From Prevotella sp. (GTDB taxonomy: Bacteria > Bacteroidota > Bacteroidia > Bacteroidales > Bacteroidaceae), in the NCBI GenBank assembly GCA_021636625.1, contig JAJWLX010000012.1, forward strand, positions 12,566 through 76,565: a DNA stretch of 64,000 bases, written 5' to 3'. Positions 18,086 to 27,231 of the stretch are shown here, one piece after another (the first letter of the stretch is position 1; the number at the start of each line of letters is the position of its first letter). Made by a program: the position numbers and the translations under genes. A model generated the notes under the pieces. The model saw nothing but the letters and a program-made list of their open reading frames with translations. It had not been told where the DNA came from and did no database searches.

Positions 18086-20761
18086 TTATTGATCATTAGA
18101 ACTGCCATTATCCTGCTGCTCTGTCTTATGGGCAAGAGAGGATTTTTTCATTGCCTCCAAACCAGCTCCTTCCCATCGTCTGAGGGCATATTCGACGATA
18201 CCGTTTCTGCCGCTTCTGCTGACCACGTCAAAGATCTGTCTTTTGAGAAAGTCCAAGATACATTCCCTCTGGGTCATCACTTTTTCAATAAGAACCAGCT
18301 GGGCAAAGATCTTGGTCAGTTCCTGTTCTACATATCTTGCAACCTGTAGGCGGTCACCAGCAAGGAGAAGGTGGATACCGTCTTCATCATCATCCTCTTC
18401 TGTCGGATTGGAAGCATAATTGTATCTCACTGTGACAGAACAGTTTGGAAGGCCTTCCATCCATTGCTTAAGTCGCATGTTGACCTCCTCTGTCCTTAAT
18501 TTCTCGCTTTGGTTCATATTGAGTTTCATGACTTCGATGACATTCTCAGAACTACTGCTGGAGGTAAGCTTGAAATCCACTGACAGAACTGCGCGGTGTA
18601 TGCGTACACCAAGCACATAGGTAGGCTTGCGACTTAACTTCAAGGAAGCAGTATATGTGACATTGGTTTTGGCATCTGCACAATAGCCATGTCTTACAAA
18701 GACATAGGCAGCACTCCCTTGCACCCATTCTCCCTCATCCAGCCATTGGATTTGGTACATGGAGGCCAGGCTGGCCATATTGTTGGGTATCCGATAGGGA
18801 CCATCCAAATTGTCACTCATATCCTTGTAGTATTCATCCAGCGCACGAGTGGCTTGGGAGAGTTTCCCCTCGGCTTCTTTGAGTTGTTCCTTGAGAAGTG
18901 CCGTTTCATCGGACAGGGTATCATACTCGCCTTGAAGCTTTTTTGCAAGGGGCAAATTCCTGTTCATCTTGGCCTGATTGATTCTCTTGACCAGATTTCT
19001 CATCTTGGTATCATTGCCCTTGATTTCTGATTTCAGGGCATTGACCTCATCTGAGAATTCCTTTTGCTTTTGAAGCAATGCCTTGGATCCATCATCTGCC
19101 GTTGGAGAATTGGACATGGCAAAGTCCTTGGACTTCGGCCATTCCAGCTTATTTCCCTGGCTGCCATTTTCCTTCCAGTTGAACGAGCCTTCTCCAAGGG
19201 TGGCTCCATCATCACATTGGGCGATAAAACTCACAGAATTACAGCCTTCCATTTTCTTCTCATCAGCCATGGTATAATATCTTGGATGATCACTACCCAT
19301 CTCTATTGATATGGTTGGATGCTCTTTCAGGAATTTCTCATTTTCTTCAATCAAGCCATTGAGACGAGCCTTCATCTTTTGGATGAAAGTTTTTTTGTCC
19401 ATTGTCTGAGAATCAAAGGTTTCCTCATAAATCTCCTCTCTGATGTCCCAAGTGTCTGTCACCTTTACCTTGTAGGAGTTAAAACAGTAGCGTTCGTCAT
19501 AGGAATGTTTCAAAAGTCCGCCTCCATAATGGCGCTTTCTATCCTCATGCTTCCTAGTATAGAGTATCGTACACTGGTGACCAGGATGCGCCTGGTTATA
19601 TTCCTGACATTTATCTGCATTCCACCCTGTGATTTGGAAAAGCTTATCTTTCACTTCCTTGTCCTCATCCTGAGAAAGGGATTTATAACATGGAATTTTC
19701 TTATAGGCTTCACGTTTTTTACCACTGGTATGAATGTGCCATGCTTCTTTCCATCTGGCATCACCATATCCCTCATAGCTAGATGGACTATATTCACATT
19801 TAACTTCCGACCCGGAATCATGCTTGTAGATAAACCATCTCTCAGTGTAATACTGTCCCTGTAGTTCCTTGATGTAGGAAGAGATATATCCCGTAAGGTT
19901 ATAGCCACTTGTCTGAAAGAGTTTTTCCACTGCATCTTCATTGCCTTCTCCCACCACGGCAAACAACAATTCCTTGATGTTACCGGCATCCTTAAAGGAT
20001 TTATAGTGTTTTTTGAAGGACTTATACAGCTTGGTAATCTCCTTGGGCTTAGCCTTGAATATAGCACCAATCTTGCTGGCACTTTCCAGGTTGCTGTCAT
20101 AGGCGGCTTTTCCTGCCTGCGCAATGATACTTCCCAGATTCTTGTAATCCTCTGCAATTTCCTCTTGGGTGATGCCTGTTCCAAATTCCCCCAATTTTCC
20201 CAGAAGTGACTTCCAGTCCACTTCTCCGAGCTGCGTCAAATCGAATATCCGCTGGAGATCTTCATTGAGAACCAAGAACCTGATGTCCTTGAAGGAACGC
20301 TTACCGTTAGTAACCACCACCTCAAATTGCTTGCAAAGATTCTCCACATTCGTTGTGGTCTTTAATAGGTAAGGACCCCAATGGATGGCATTATCCGGCT
20401 GCTTTAGCATCTTTCCTGCCACAGTAATGAACTTCGGCATGATACCGTCCTTCACCAAACGGAAGATTCTTTGGTAATAATAATTCTCCTCTGAGGCAAA
20501 GAGTCCCGGGTTACGCCTTGCGTCCCTCAACTTCTTCATACTCTGGAAGATACCGGCAGATGCCAAGCCTGCAGACTGATAATGATCAAAGATTTTATTG
20601 ATGTTACTGGCCGTATTCCCTTCCACCAATGTTTCCGTTTCATAGGCAGCAGACATAGCCGCGGCCGTCACCTTGTCTATATTCACACTGCTCCAGCTCA
20701 GTGACCAAAGAGGAGAGCAAATAAGAAAAGATAAGATGATCGATGCTAAGATTCTTTGCAT
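18086..20761 (-). CDS. Large exported coiled-coil protein of the conjugation operon
   Basis: I chose the ATG at 20761, which gives a signal peptide (MQRILASIILSFLICSPLWS) and lies 7 bases after the traG stop; the longer reading overlaps traG. The mature protein of about 870 residues has an N-terminal helical region, a Cys/His-containing middle (CYKSLSQDEDKEV, CQEYNQAHPGHQCTILY), a coiled coil near 570-650 (KEFSDEVNALKSEIKGNDTK onward) and a beta-rich segment (VFVRHGYCADAKTNVTYTAS). No family is recognised. Size and position between TraG and TraJ suggest a periplasmic or surface component specific to this element type. Confidence 0.6.
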   Translation of the reverse strand: MQRILASIILSFLICSPLWSLSWSSVNIDKVTAAAMSAAYETETLVEGNTASNINKIFDHYQSAGLASAGIFQSMKKLRDARRNPGLFASEENYYYQRIFRLVKDGIMPKFITVAGKMLKQPDNAIHWGPYLLKTTTNVENLCKQFEVVVTNGKRSFKDIRFLVLNEDLQRIFDLTQLGEVDWKSLLGKLGEFGTGITQEEIAEDYKNLGSIIAQAGKAAYDSNLESASKIGAIFKAKPKEITKLYKSFKKHYKSFKDAGNIKELLFAVVGEGNEDAVEKLFQTSGYNLTGYISSYIKELQGQYYTERWFIYKHDSGSEVKCEYSPSSYEGYGDARWKEAWHIHTSGKKREAYKKIPCYKSLSQDEDKEVKDKLFQITGWNADKCQEYNQAHPGHQCTILYTRKHEDRKRHYGGGLLKHSYDERYCFNSYKVKVTDTWDIREEIYEETFDSQTMDKKTFIQKMKARLNGLIEENEKFLKEHPTISIEMGSDHPRYYTMADEKKMEGCNSVSFIAQCDDGATLGEGSFNWKENGSQGNKLEWPKSKDFAMSNSPTADDGSKALLQKQKEFSDEVNALKSEIKGNDTKMRNLVKRINQAKMNRNLPLAKKLQGEYDTLSDETALLKEQLKEAEGKLSQATRALDEYYKDMSDNLDGPYRIPNNMASLASMYQIQWLDEGEWVQGSAAYVFVRHGYCADAKTNVTYTASLKLSRKPTYVLGVRIHRAVLSVDFKLTSSSSSENVIEVMKLNMNQSEKLRTEEVNMRLKQWMEGLPNCSVTVRYNYASNPTEEDDDEDGIHLLLAGDRLQVARYVEQELTKIFAQLVLIEKVMTQRECILDFLKRQIFDVVSRSGRNGIVEYALRRWEGAGLEAMKKSSLAHKTEQQDNGSSNDQ

Positions 20762-20768
20762 GGTTCTT

Positions 20769-23669
20769 TTATGATGACTGTTTATAATTGAATACTTTTC
20801 TTTCCTTGAGAACCTTCTGGGAGAATTCCAGAGATTTCTGGATACCACTCAAATGCCAATCGCTCACAAAGGTCTCGATGGCGGTTCTATAGTCGGAACC
20901 CAAGCGTCTCTTATAGAACTTCAGTGCTTCTTTCTCCTGCTTCTCCGTCGTGTAGGCCATATAGCACTCAGGAGGTTCCTCCACTCCAAAGACATCGCCC
21001 ACCAGACCTCTCTTGATAAAGACCTCCTTGAACGGAGACCTGCCTTCCTTGTGGTCAAGGCCATTGATTGTGAAAATCTTCTGGCAGTCATTCTCTGTAA
21101 GAGCCAGGGTTGCCTTTATTTCCGAGAACTTATCCTTGAATTTGCTCTGGTCCAGCAACATGAACACATCTGAATTGTTGACAATGGCTTCCTTGACAAT
21201 GGGAGAGGAGGTGATATCCTGGATTTCCTGGGTGACCACACCCACCATTGCCCAATGTTTGCGGGCCGTCTTATAGAGATACTTGATATAGTTGGCCATC
21301 ACGGGTGTGGCGATAGCTTTCCATGCCTCTTCTATGACCAGGCATTTTCTGCCTTTCTTGATTCTCATTTTCTGAGTGAAGACATCCATGATAATGAGAA
21401 CGATAAGAGGAAAAAGGATAGGATCATCCTTCACTTTGTCTATCTCAAAGACGATGAATTTCTCGTCAAACAGGGATGCATCCAAGTCATTGTTAAGGAT
21501 GTGTTCCTGCTCACCACCGCGATAGAAAGGCTTCAGAATGGCCGCAAAGTCATGGATTGCAAACTCAATGTTCTGCTGGACAATCAACTGCGGGATTCTT
21601 TCAAGGGCAAACTCATAATAGGAATTGAACGAAAGTTCCTGAACCCTGAGATTCTTTCTCTGTCTCTCCATCTTATCAATCTTACGCTCAATGCGAAGGA
21701 GATAATTTTTCTCTATCAACTCTGGAGTAAGGCGCTGAAGCTGATGAAGGGCAGCTTTCTTCTCTCCTTCAGTGGCTGCAGTATCGTCCAAAACAGCCTG
21801 GAGCTTATCAATGAGTCGTGCATTTCTGGAAGAAGTCTTCTTTTCCTCCATGATACGATCATAGCGTTCCTCCATTTCCTGCTCATACTGGTCATACTTA
21901 CCATTCTTCTTATCCTCAAGTAGCAGCATCTCTTTCAGCTGGCTTCTTTCCTTGGTACTGAACTTTTCAAAGGGATGAAAATAGGCCTCATAATATTCCG
22001 TAATGGTTTGATTGATAATGGTATCTTCAATCTTTGTGGGATAATCTGTTCCCTTGAAAATCTGAAAGACAAGACTTTTCAGAAAGTTCTTCTTCTCGCC
22101 AAAATTCTCCTCATACTCCAGCTCTGTTATCTTGAAGGGATTCATAGAGATGGGTTTTTCCTTGCTGTAGGAAATGTAGGTTCCCTCAAAATAGTTGCAG
22201 ATTCCCTCATAGCTGTCGCCCGTATCCACGATGACCACATCTGTATCCTGCTCATAATACTGTCGCATCACGGAATTCATGAAAAAGCTCTTGCCGCTTC
22301 CACTTGGTCCCAGTACAAAGAAATTGGAGTTATTGGTATATTTCACCTTACCTTCCTTTCCAGTAATGTCAATGGGAAGAGGCAGTCCCTGTCGGTCTGT
22401 ATAATAGCACTTCAGAGGCGAATTGTCACCCTGCTGCTGATGCTCCTTATACATCAGGCAAAGAGCCGGCTCCGAAAGCGTGAGGAATCTGTCATAGTCC
22501 TCATTGAGTTTGAAACAGTTGCCAGGGAAACTGGCTACAAAGAGTTCCAACTGGTTATAGGCTCTCTTCGATATATGAATACTGTGCCTAGAGAACATAT
22601 TCTCCAGGGAATTTGTAATCTTCTGGAAGTCTTTATCACCAGCTATCTTGATCACCATATTATAATGAGCATAAACAAGCATCTTGCCGTTTCGGGCGAT
22701 TTCCGACTGAACCTTTTCTATGTCCTCAACGGCAATCTGGTTGTTGGGGTTGGGAATGGAAGCATGACGGTTCTTTTTCTTGTCAAGCTTCATGACTTCC
22801 TTCTTTTGATTTGGCAAAAAGATAACCTGATTATAAACCAAGGTATCTACATCCGGGAGAGAATCCAAAGCAGAGAGCAAATCCTCTGAAAGAATGCTGT
22901 TACCCACCTGATTCTCGGAATAGGGACGAATCATACCAGGCAGGCCTACCTGATCCACATCCAGGAGACTGTAAACCTTAAGATGGTTGTTTCCCATGCC
23001 TATCTCCTCACCGGTAACCCTGAAGTTACTCATGGATACACGAGAATGATTGAAATCCATGGCAAAGAAACGGTCTGCAAAGATTCTGCAATCCTCAGCT
23101 CCAAGGAATGAGCTTTCCACGTCACAGCCATTCAAACGGTCATGAACCTTTTGGAGCTTCACTAGAAAATCCTTCCACTTGGCAGTGTCATAACTATGTA
23201 TAGTTCCACTTTTACCCTTCTGTGTAATAATCAGATAGGTTTCATGTGCCACATATGTGCGGCCATTGAAAAAACGGAAGTAGGAATCGGACAGAAAACG
23301 TTTGGCTGCAGTTTTATCCTCATGAGCTGCAATCTTGTTCATGTCAAACTGCTTGCGTACGAAAACATCCTGTTTATGCAAGGCATATCCTTCACCCAAC
23401 AATTGCAGTAGAGAAGTGAAGAGATCCGTGAATTCATAATAGCTGGCCTTGGAAGCAGAATACTTTCTGATAGGGTTCTTGATTTTGAGGACAGCAGAAT
23501 AATCACCACCTTTTGTATAAACTATTCCCATACCATTTACATCTTCCACACTGAAATAAATGTCTTCGAAGACCTTGGGTCTCTTTCCTCCAGTGCCAAA
23601 GGCACAAACGGATATGCCCATGCCTGCCAGTATGGCGACAAAGAGCGTTACCACTGCGATTGCTACCAT
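20769..23669 (-). CDS. traG: Conjugation ATPase TraG (VirB4 family)
   Basis: The 966-residue product starts with a membrane-associated N-terminus (AIAVVTLFVAILAGMGISVC). It carries Walker A GPSGSGKS near residue 455, then VVIVDTGDSYEG, and Walker B CLVIEEAWKA near 776, followed by a VVTQEIQDI segment typical of VirB4 ATPases. It powers assembly of the type IV secretion apparatus at the inner membrane. A charged helical insertion lies between about 560 and 690. Its start is about 30 bases after the traF stop. This is the best recognised anchor of the conjugation operon. Confidence 0.92.
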   Translation of the reverse strand: MVAIAVVTLFVAILAGMGISVCAFGTGGKRPKVFEDIYFSVEDVNGMGIVYTKGGDYSAVLKIKNPIRKYSASKASYYEFTDLFTSLLQLLGEGYALHKQDVFVRKQFDMNKIAAHEDKTAAKRFLSDSYFRFFNGRTYVAHETYLIITQKGKSGTIHSYDTAKWKDFLVKLQKVHDRLNGCDVESSFLGAEDCRIFADRFFAMDFNHSRVSMSNFRVTGEEIGMGNNHLKVYSLLDVDQVGLPGMIRPYSENQVGNSILSEDLLSALDSLPDVDTLVYNQVIFLPNQKKEVMKLDKKKNRHASIPNPNNQIAVEDIEKVQSEIARNGKMLVYAHYNMVIKIAGDKDFQKITNSLENMFSRHSIHISKRAYNQLELFVASFPGNCFKLNEDYDRFLTLSEPALCLMYKEHQQQGDNSPLKCYYTDRQGLPLPIDITGKEGKVKYTNNSNFFVLGPSGSGKSFFMNSVMRQYYEQDTDVVIVDTGDSYEGICNYFEGTYISYSKEKPISMNPFKITELEYEENFGEKKNFLKSLVFQIFKGTDYPTKIEDTIINQTITEYYEAYFHPFEKFSTKERSQLKEMLLLEDKKNGKYDQYEQEMEERYDRIMEEKKTSSRNARLIDKLQAVLDDTAATEGEKKAALHQLQRLTPELIEKNYLLRIERKIDKMERQRKNLRVQELSFNSYYEFALERIPQLIVQQNIEFAIHDFAAILKPFYRGGEQEHILNNDLDASLFDEKFIVFEIDKVKDDPILFPLIVLIIMDVFTQKMRIKKGRKCLVIEEAWKAIATPVMANYIKYLYKTARKHWAMVGVVTQEIQDITSSPIVKEAIVNNSDVFMLLDQSKFKDKFSEIKATLALTENDCQKIFTINGLDHKEGRSPFKEVFIKRGLVGDVFGVEEPPECYMAYTTEKQEKEALKFYKRRLGSDYRTAIETFVSDWHLSGIQKSLEFSQKVLKERKVFNYKQSS

Positions 23670-23700
23670 GTTGTTGAATCAATTAATTTTGTTATTATAC

Positions 23701-24006
23701 CTAATAGCTTTTAGAACGGGCATAAATAAAGATGCCCTTGGGAGACTTCTTACTATGCAGGCCCTTATGCTGCTTGATGAAAATCATCCCTCCACCCACA
23801 CACAAGAAAGTGGTAAGCAGGATGAGTCCAACAATGAATCCAAATATGATATAGCCAATGAGAAAACCCAGAAGGCCCCCTCCTACAGCACCTGCAGCCC
23901 AATAGATGTATCTTCCCTTCAAACCCATGAATTCAAGGGGCTTTTGAAGCCCCTTGAAAACTGGATAATCCTGGAATCTTTCCTGGTCTATGTTACTCAT
24001 ATCCAA
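23701..24006 (-). CDS. traF: Conjugative transposon protein TraF (DUF4133)
   Basis: The 101-residue product contains YPVFKGLQKPLEFMGLKGRY, then two adjacent membrane helices (IYWAAGAVGGGLLGFLIGYI and FIVGLILLTTFLCVGGGMIF) and a basic tail. This is the DUF4133/TraF pattern, a VirB3-like partner of the TraG ATPase. An ATG two codons in (24000) is equally plausible as start. Confidence 0.85.
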   Translation of the reverse strand: MDMSNIDQERFQDYPVFKGLQKPLEFMGLKGRYIYWAAGAVGGGLLGFLIGYIIFGFIVGLILLTTFLCVGGGMIFIKQHKGLHSKKSPKGIFIYARSKSY

Positions 24007-24009
24007 GGA

Positions 24010-24399
24010 TTAGAGACCAAAGAACAAAGGCAGACACTGAGCTGCTGCGATGAGGAAGATACAAGCACCTACAATCATCATGATGCTCTTCTTGACATCC
24101 TGCTCCTCGTTGTTCATCTTCACATACACACTGATGGCACCAATCATGGCCACGATACCGGCAATGGCGTAGCACAAGTTGGTCACAACAGGTACATATC
24201 GTTTCAAGCTCTCAGTGGAGGTTTCGATAGCAGCGAGACCTGCATCCACATCCTGAGCAAAAGTTGACACGCTCACAAAAAGGAGCATCATTGAAAGCAT
24301 ACCCATACGAGGATTCACTACGAAAGCCTTGGCTTTCTTAACTGTGGCTGCGGCACCCTTTTTTGCGCCACTAACCAAATTACAGATTACTTTGTTCAT
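24010..24399 (-). CDS. traE: Conjugative transposon protein TraE (DUF4134, pilin-like)
   Basis: I chose the ATG at 24399 because the upstream extension reads through AT-rich leader. The 129-residue product has a long basic N-terminus followed by a cleavable hydrophobic segment (MLSMMLLFVSVSTFAQ), then VDAGLAAIETSTESLKRYV and two helices (LCYAIAGIVAMIGAISVYVK, IMMIVGACIFLIAAAQCLP). This matches DUF4134/TraE, the VirB2-like candidate pilin subunit. It lies 3 bases from traF. Confidence 0.82.
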   Translation of the reverse strand: MNKVICNLVSGAKKGAAATVKKAKAFVVNPRMGMLSMMLLFVSVSTFAQDVDAGLAAIETSTESLKRYVPVVTNLCYAIAGIVAMIGAISVYVKMNNEEQDVKKSIMMIVGACIFLIAAAQCLPLFFGL

Positions 24400-24443
24400 T
24401 GTTTGTCTTAGAATAATTAAATGAATATATGTTATATTTTTTT

Positions 24444-24797
24444 CTACCATAAATGGTCTGTTACTCCATATCGGAAACCGAAAAACGCAGGGAATACAAA
24501 TGTTGCCGAAGCCAGGAATATCAGGCTTCCGATGAGTATCAGAACACTCTTGGCAAATCCATCCTCACCTGTTTGCAGCTTGATGTAGATGTTAATAGCG
24601 CAGTAGAAGCTCAAAAGAGTGGCTATGACATACGTAAGCTGTGCCACGTAGGAACACATGGTGAGTACATAAGTCACCATATCGTAAAGCCTGCCGGTGT
24701 TTCCGCTATAATCGGTTGTTCCACAATTGGCCATCGCCAGTTGCGAAATGGACAGCAACAGGAGAAACATGGCTGGAATCTTGACTTTATCCTTCAT
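24444..24797 (-). CDS. Second DUF4134-like (TraE-type) membrane protein
   Basis: The 117-residue product has a signal peptide (FLLLLSISQLAMA), a Cys soon after it (NCGTTDYSGNTG) and two helices in the same arrangement as the neighbouring TraE (VAQLTYVIATLLSFYCAINI, SVLILIGSLIFLASATFVFP). It therefore looks like a diverged TraE paralogue, giving the operon two pilin-like subunits. The pair could form a mixed pilus or one could be a minor subunit. Confidence 0.65.
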   Translation of the reverse strand: MKDKVKIPAMFLLLLSISQLAMANCGTTDYSGNTGRLYDMVTYVLTMCSYVAQLTYVIATLLSFYCAINIYIKLQTGEDGFAKSVLILIGSLIFLASATFVFPAFFGFRYGVTDHLW

Positions 24798-24809
24798 ACG
24801 AAATGATAT

Positions 24810-25274
24810 TTATAACGACATGTTGGCAAGATTCTCTGACATTTGATCCAACAGCATTTCACCCTCTATCATGTGTTGACGAAAATCCTCGGATGCCATT
24901 TCATGCTCGGCATCGGCACGATAGGTGATCATCTCATTCTTGGCATTGCGAATTCTCTCATACACCTCACTCGTCTTCATGTTCTTGACATCTTCAACAG
25001 TCATATAGGTGCCTTCATTATGAGGTTGGCCAGATGCCGGCTGAGAGTCACCAACTTCATGTGATATAGGATAAAGGATATTGTCCTCGTCCACATCCAC
25101 AGGTTGTTCCTCTTCTTCATGCTGAGTATCTTGCTCCTCAGCAGTTTTGATAAACTCTACATCATCCTTCCTGATCTCTGGATTGATTTTCCTCAGATCC
25201 ATTAAAATGACCACGGCATAATAAAACACCAGAATGAAGGTCAATACTAAAGCAAATATGCTAAATGTTCCCAT
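24810..25274 (-). CDS. Membrane-anchored acidic protein, first gene of the tra operon (TraD position)
   Basis: The ATG at 25274 gives an N-terminal anchor (FSIFALVLTFILVFYYAVVI) right after MGT; the longer reading extends into the leader. A Glu/Asp-rich periplasmic or cytoplasmic segment follows (TAEEQDTQHEEEEQPVDVDE), then a helical C-terminus. It sits where TraD/DUF4122 is found in related elements, but I cannot confirm the family. The start lies about 300 bases downstream of the putative operon promoter. Confidence 0.6.
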   Translation of the reverse strand: MGTFSIFALVLTFILVFYYAVVILMDLRKINPEIRKDDVEFIKTAEEQDTQHEEEEQPVDVDEDNILYPISHEVGDSQPASGQPHNEGTYMTVEDVKNMKTSEVYERIRNAKNEMITYRADAEHEMASEDFRQHMIEGEMLLDQMSENLANMSL

Positions 25275-25582
25275 TTTTATTTTATTGTTAAATTCCTGAA
25301 TCGGCTGCAAAGGAACAGAGTTTTTCTGAGATAGAGGGGATAAAATAAATTAAACTTATTTTTTAACTAAAATATGGGCATTTATGTAAAAAAACGGGCT
25401 ATGAAGTGTTAAAATTAAGGTGTTTATTTAGCAGCTATTTTGGCATAAGGATGGAATTTTCGACAACCGGATTGGTTGATTTGAGTTTTTTCTATCTAAC
25501 TACTTCGTTTTTGTCATGCGGGAAAACCTCAATTTTTCAATACCTTCTCCAGGCTGTCCTTCACCACAGGCTTTTTTCTTTG
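25275..25582 (-). other. About 300-base AT-rich leader of the tra operon
   Basis: No gene is seen. Transcription from the promoter at 25583-25612 would give a 5' leader of about 300 bases before the first tra start. The stretch near 25335-25370 (ATTTTTTAACTAAAAT context) resembles 5825-5870 upstream of the ArdC-like gene. Confidence 0.4.
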
Positions 25583-25870
25583 CAAAGGTATGGTTGTCCT
25601 GGCAGACTCCAAGCACCACCTGAAGGATTAGAAGCATAAAACTTGTTTCGGCAGCCTTCCGCAATCAGAGATTGGGTATTCCGAAAAAGTTTGATGTTTC
25701 TTGCTTGGCTTTCTGCCTTTGGTGGACAAGCCATCTTTTATGCACGAAAAAAGGCATAGTGGTAAAGGTTACGCTGGAATGTAATTTTAAAAAAAATCTC
25801 GGATTCTCCCAAAACAAAAGTCCTAAAAAGGCTAGGTTTCAGGAAATCTAGAATATATTTTTAATGTTGA
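25540..25870. repeat. Structured intergenic element, copy A (diverged repeat of 32630-32955)
   Basis: This region aligns with copy B over about 300 bases: the TACCTTTG promoter, CAGCCTTCCGC, GGGTATT, CTTGGCTTTCTG, GCACGAAAAA, GGTTA-GC-GGAATGT and CAGGAAATC-AGAAT are shared. A hairpin is formed by AAACTT-G-TTTCGG (25639-25651) with CCGAAA-AAGTTT (25681-25692), enclosing an inner hairpin AATC/GATT. In copy B both stems have different sequences but still pair. The element separates the minus-strand tra operon from plus-strand genes starting at 25891. Confidence 0.65.
25583..25612 (-). promoter_or_regulatory. Putative tra operon promoter
   Basis: On the minus strand TTG (25612-25610), 19 bases, then TACCTTTG (25590-25583) matches the Bacteroidetes -33/-7 promoter. 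The identical arrangement with the same spacer occurs at 32668-32697. It points into the tra operon. Confidence 0.65.
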
Positions 25871-25890
25871 ACTTTTAAATAGTAGAAATC

Positions 25891-26181
25891 ATGGGAAAAG
25901 TAATTTCACCAAATGACAAGGAGTTTGCAGACGTGTTCTCACGTTTCGTTAATGGCAAGATGGGTAGTGCTCAGCTCACTGGAGAAGAGTTGGCTAATGA
26001 CCATCGTTACTTAGTGAATGAGAAATTCAAGGTGGCAATGGCATTCATTGACAAACTCGCACAATGCCACGAGCACGGATGGTATGACCCACGTGATGAG
26101 TGGGCGTGTACATTGGCGGCATCCATCATGGCGCATTTGAACGAGAAGCAGCTTTATTATTCACAAATAGAAAATCAGTAG
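25891..26181 (+). CDS. Small hypothetical mobile-element protein
   Basis: The 96-residue acidic soluble protein (KVISPNDKEFADVFSRFVNG, CHEHGWYDPRDEWACTLAAS) is not recognised. It starts about 30 bases after the structured element and is followed after 4 bases by the next gene, so they form an operon. Genes of this kind are common as accessory cargo beside tra operons. Confidence 0.6.
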   Translation: MGKVISPNDKEFADVFSRFVNGKMGSAQLTGEELANDHRYLVNEKFKVAMAFIDKLAQCHEHGWYDPRDEWACTLAASIMAHLNEKQLYYSQIENQ

Positions 26182-26185
26182 GACT

Positions 26186-26755
26186 ATGGCGAATTGGGCA
26201 ACAGTCGGATACCGAATTGAAGGTAAGCAAAAGGACCTCCAGGAGATTTATGAGCTTTTCGGAGAGTTTGACAAGGGTGAAAGAAAGCCATTTGATGAGC
26301 TTTCTGCCAAGAATTGGGAAGGTAACATCGCTTGGGCTTTGGGAGAAGACACCAAGGATTACTATCTCAGAGGTTTCATCCAAAGTTGTGAAATAGAGAA
26401 TGGGTTACTCACCATTGAGGCAGAGGAGGCATGGGGAACTTCGGATTTCCGTCATATTCTTGAAAAGCACTATGAGGACATGAAGGTTTATTTCATGGTG
26501 GAAGAGGAAGGAGACGAAGTTTATGCCACGAATGATTCAGAGGGTAAGTATTTCAGTTGCCGTTTCGTGGTGAACTCCTGCCTTGACGGGTCATATGAGT
26601 GGGAGTATTTCAATACGGAACAGGAAGCACTCCAGTACATCGCAGAACGCTTGGAACTTGATTCCATCACCACCGAGCAGCTGGCAACATGGCAGGAATG
26701 CCACGTGAATGGGGATGATTACATGAATTTCAATCAATACCAGATTGTAGCATAA
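26186..26755 (+). CDS. YubB/Api92-type ferredoxin-fold-like protein
   Basis: The 189-residue protein begins MANWATVGYRIEGKQKDLQE, close to the MANWC-x-N/T-V opening of the YubB/DUF1281-like ferredoxin-fold family that is common on plasmids and conjugative elements. The rest is rich in acidic and aromatic residues with Trp-rich motifs (EAWGTSDFRHIL, DGSYEWEYFNTEQEA). The function of this family is unknown. It follows the 96-residue gene by 4 bases. Confidence 0.55.
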   Translation: MANWATVGYRIEGKQKDLQEIYELFGEFDKGERKPFDELSAKNWEGNIAWALGEDTKDYYLRGFIQSCEIENGLLTIEAEEAWGTSDFRHILEKHYEDMKVYFMVEEEGDEVYATNDSEGKYFSCRFVVNSCLDGSYEWEYFNTEQEALQYIAERLELDSITTEQLATWQECHVNGDDYMNFNQYQIVA

Positions 26756-26800
26756 AAAAGGTAACGGAGAGGTTAACCACCTCTCCACATATAATAAGGT

Positions 26801-27136
26801 ATGGAATACATCGATTTTACGAAAAAGAAGATTGAACTTCACAAAGAAGTTGAAAATGCCATCAAGAACATGATGACGGAAAAGGGTGTAACGGAAATTG
26901 ACCTCACACAGGATGAGGAGAACTATGACGCGGGATGGGTGATTAGAAGTGTTGAAAACGCCAGTGAACTTGAAGAAGTACAGGTGGCATACATCAAGCT
27001 CTATGGCAATAGCCTTTTTTATAAAGGCGAGAGTGCTTGGGAGATAGATGAAGAATGGATACCATTCGATGTCACGGACAATATATTAGCTGGTTGCATT
27101 GACTCGGTTTATGATGCTATCTATCAGAGAATCTGA
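26801..27136 (+). CDS. Small acidic hypothetical protein
   Basis: The 111-residue product has a charged helical N-terminus (FTKKKIELHKEVENAIKNMM) and an acidic C-terminal half (SAWEIDEEWIPFDVTDNILA). No family is recognised. It is the last gene of the three-gene set and is followed by two terminators. Confidence 0.55.
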   Translation: MEYIDFTKKKIELHKEVENAIKNMMTEKGVTEIDLTQDEENYDAGWVIRSVENASELEEVQVAYIKLYGNSLFYKGESAWEIDEEWIPFDVTDNILAGCIDSVYDAIYQRI

Positions 27137-27148
27137 TATTCTGATATA

Positions 27149-27178
27149 GGGCAGGGGTGAGAAGCGCCTGCCCTTTTT
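27149..27178 (+). terminator. Rho-independent terminator
   Basis: GGGCAGG pairs with CCTGCCC across a short loop and is followed by TTTTT, immediately after the 111-residue gene. Confidence 0.85.
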
Positions 27179-27185
27179 ATGGGCG

Positions 27186-27231
27186 GTGCTGCCTATATAC
27201 TTTCAAGTGGTATATAGGCAGCACGTTTTTT
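27186..27231. terminator. Second strong hairpin / terminator
   Basis: GTGCTGCCTATATAC pairs perfectly with GTATATAGGCAGCAC (15 bp, 9-base loop), followed by G and TTTTTT. It may back up the first terminator or mark the end of the mobile segment. Confidence 0.8.
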
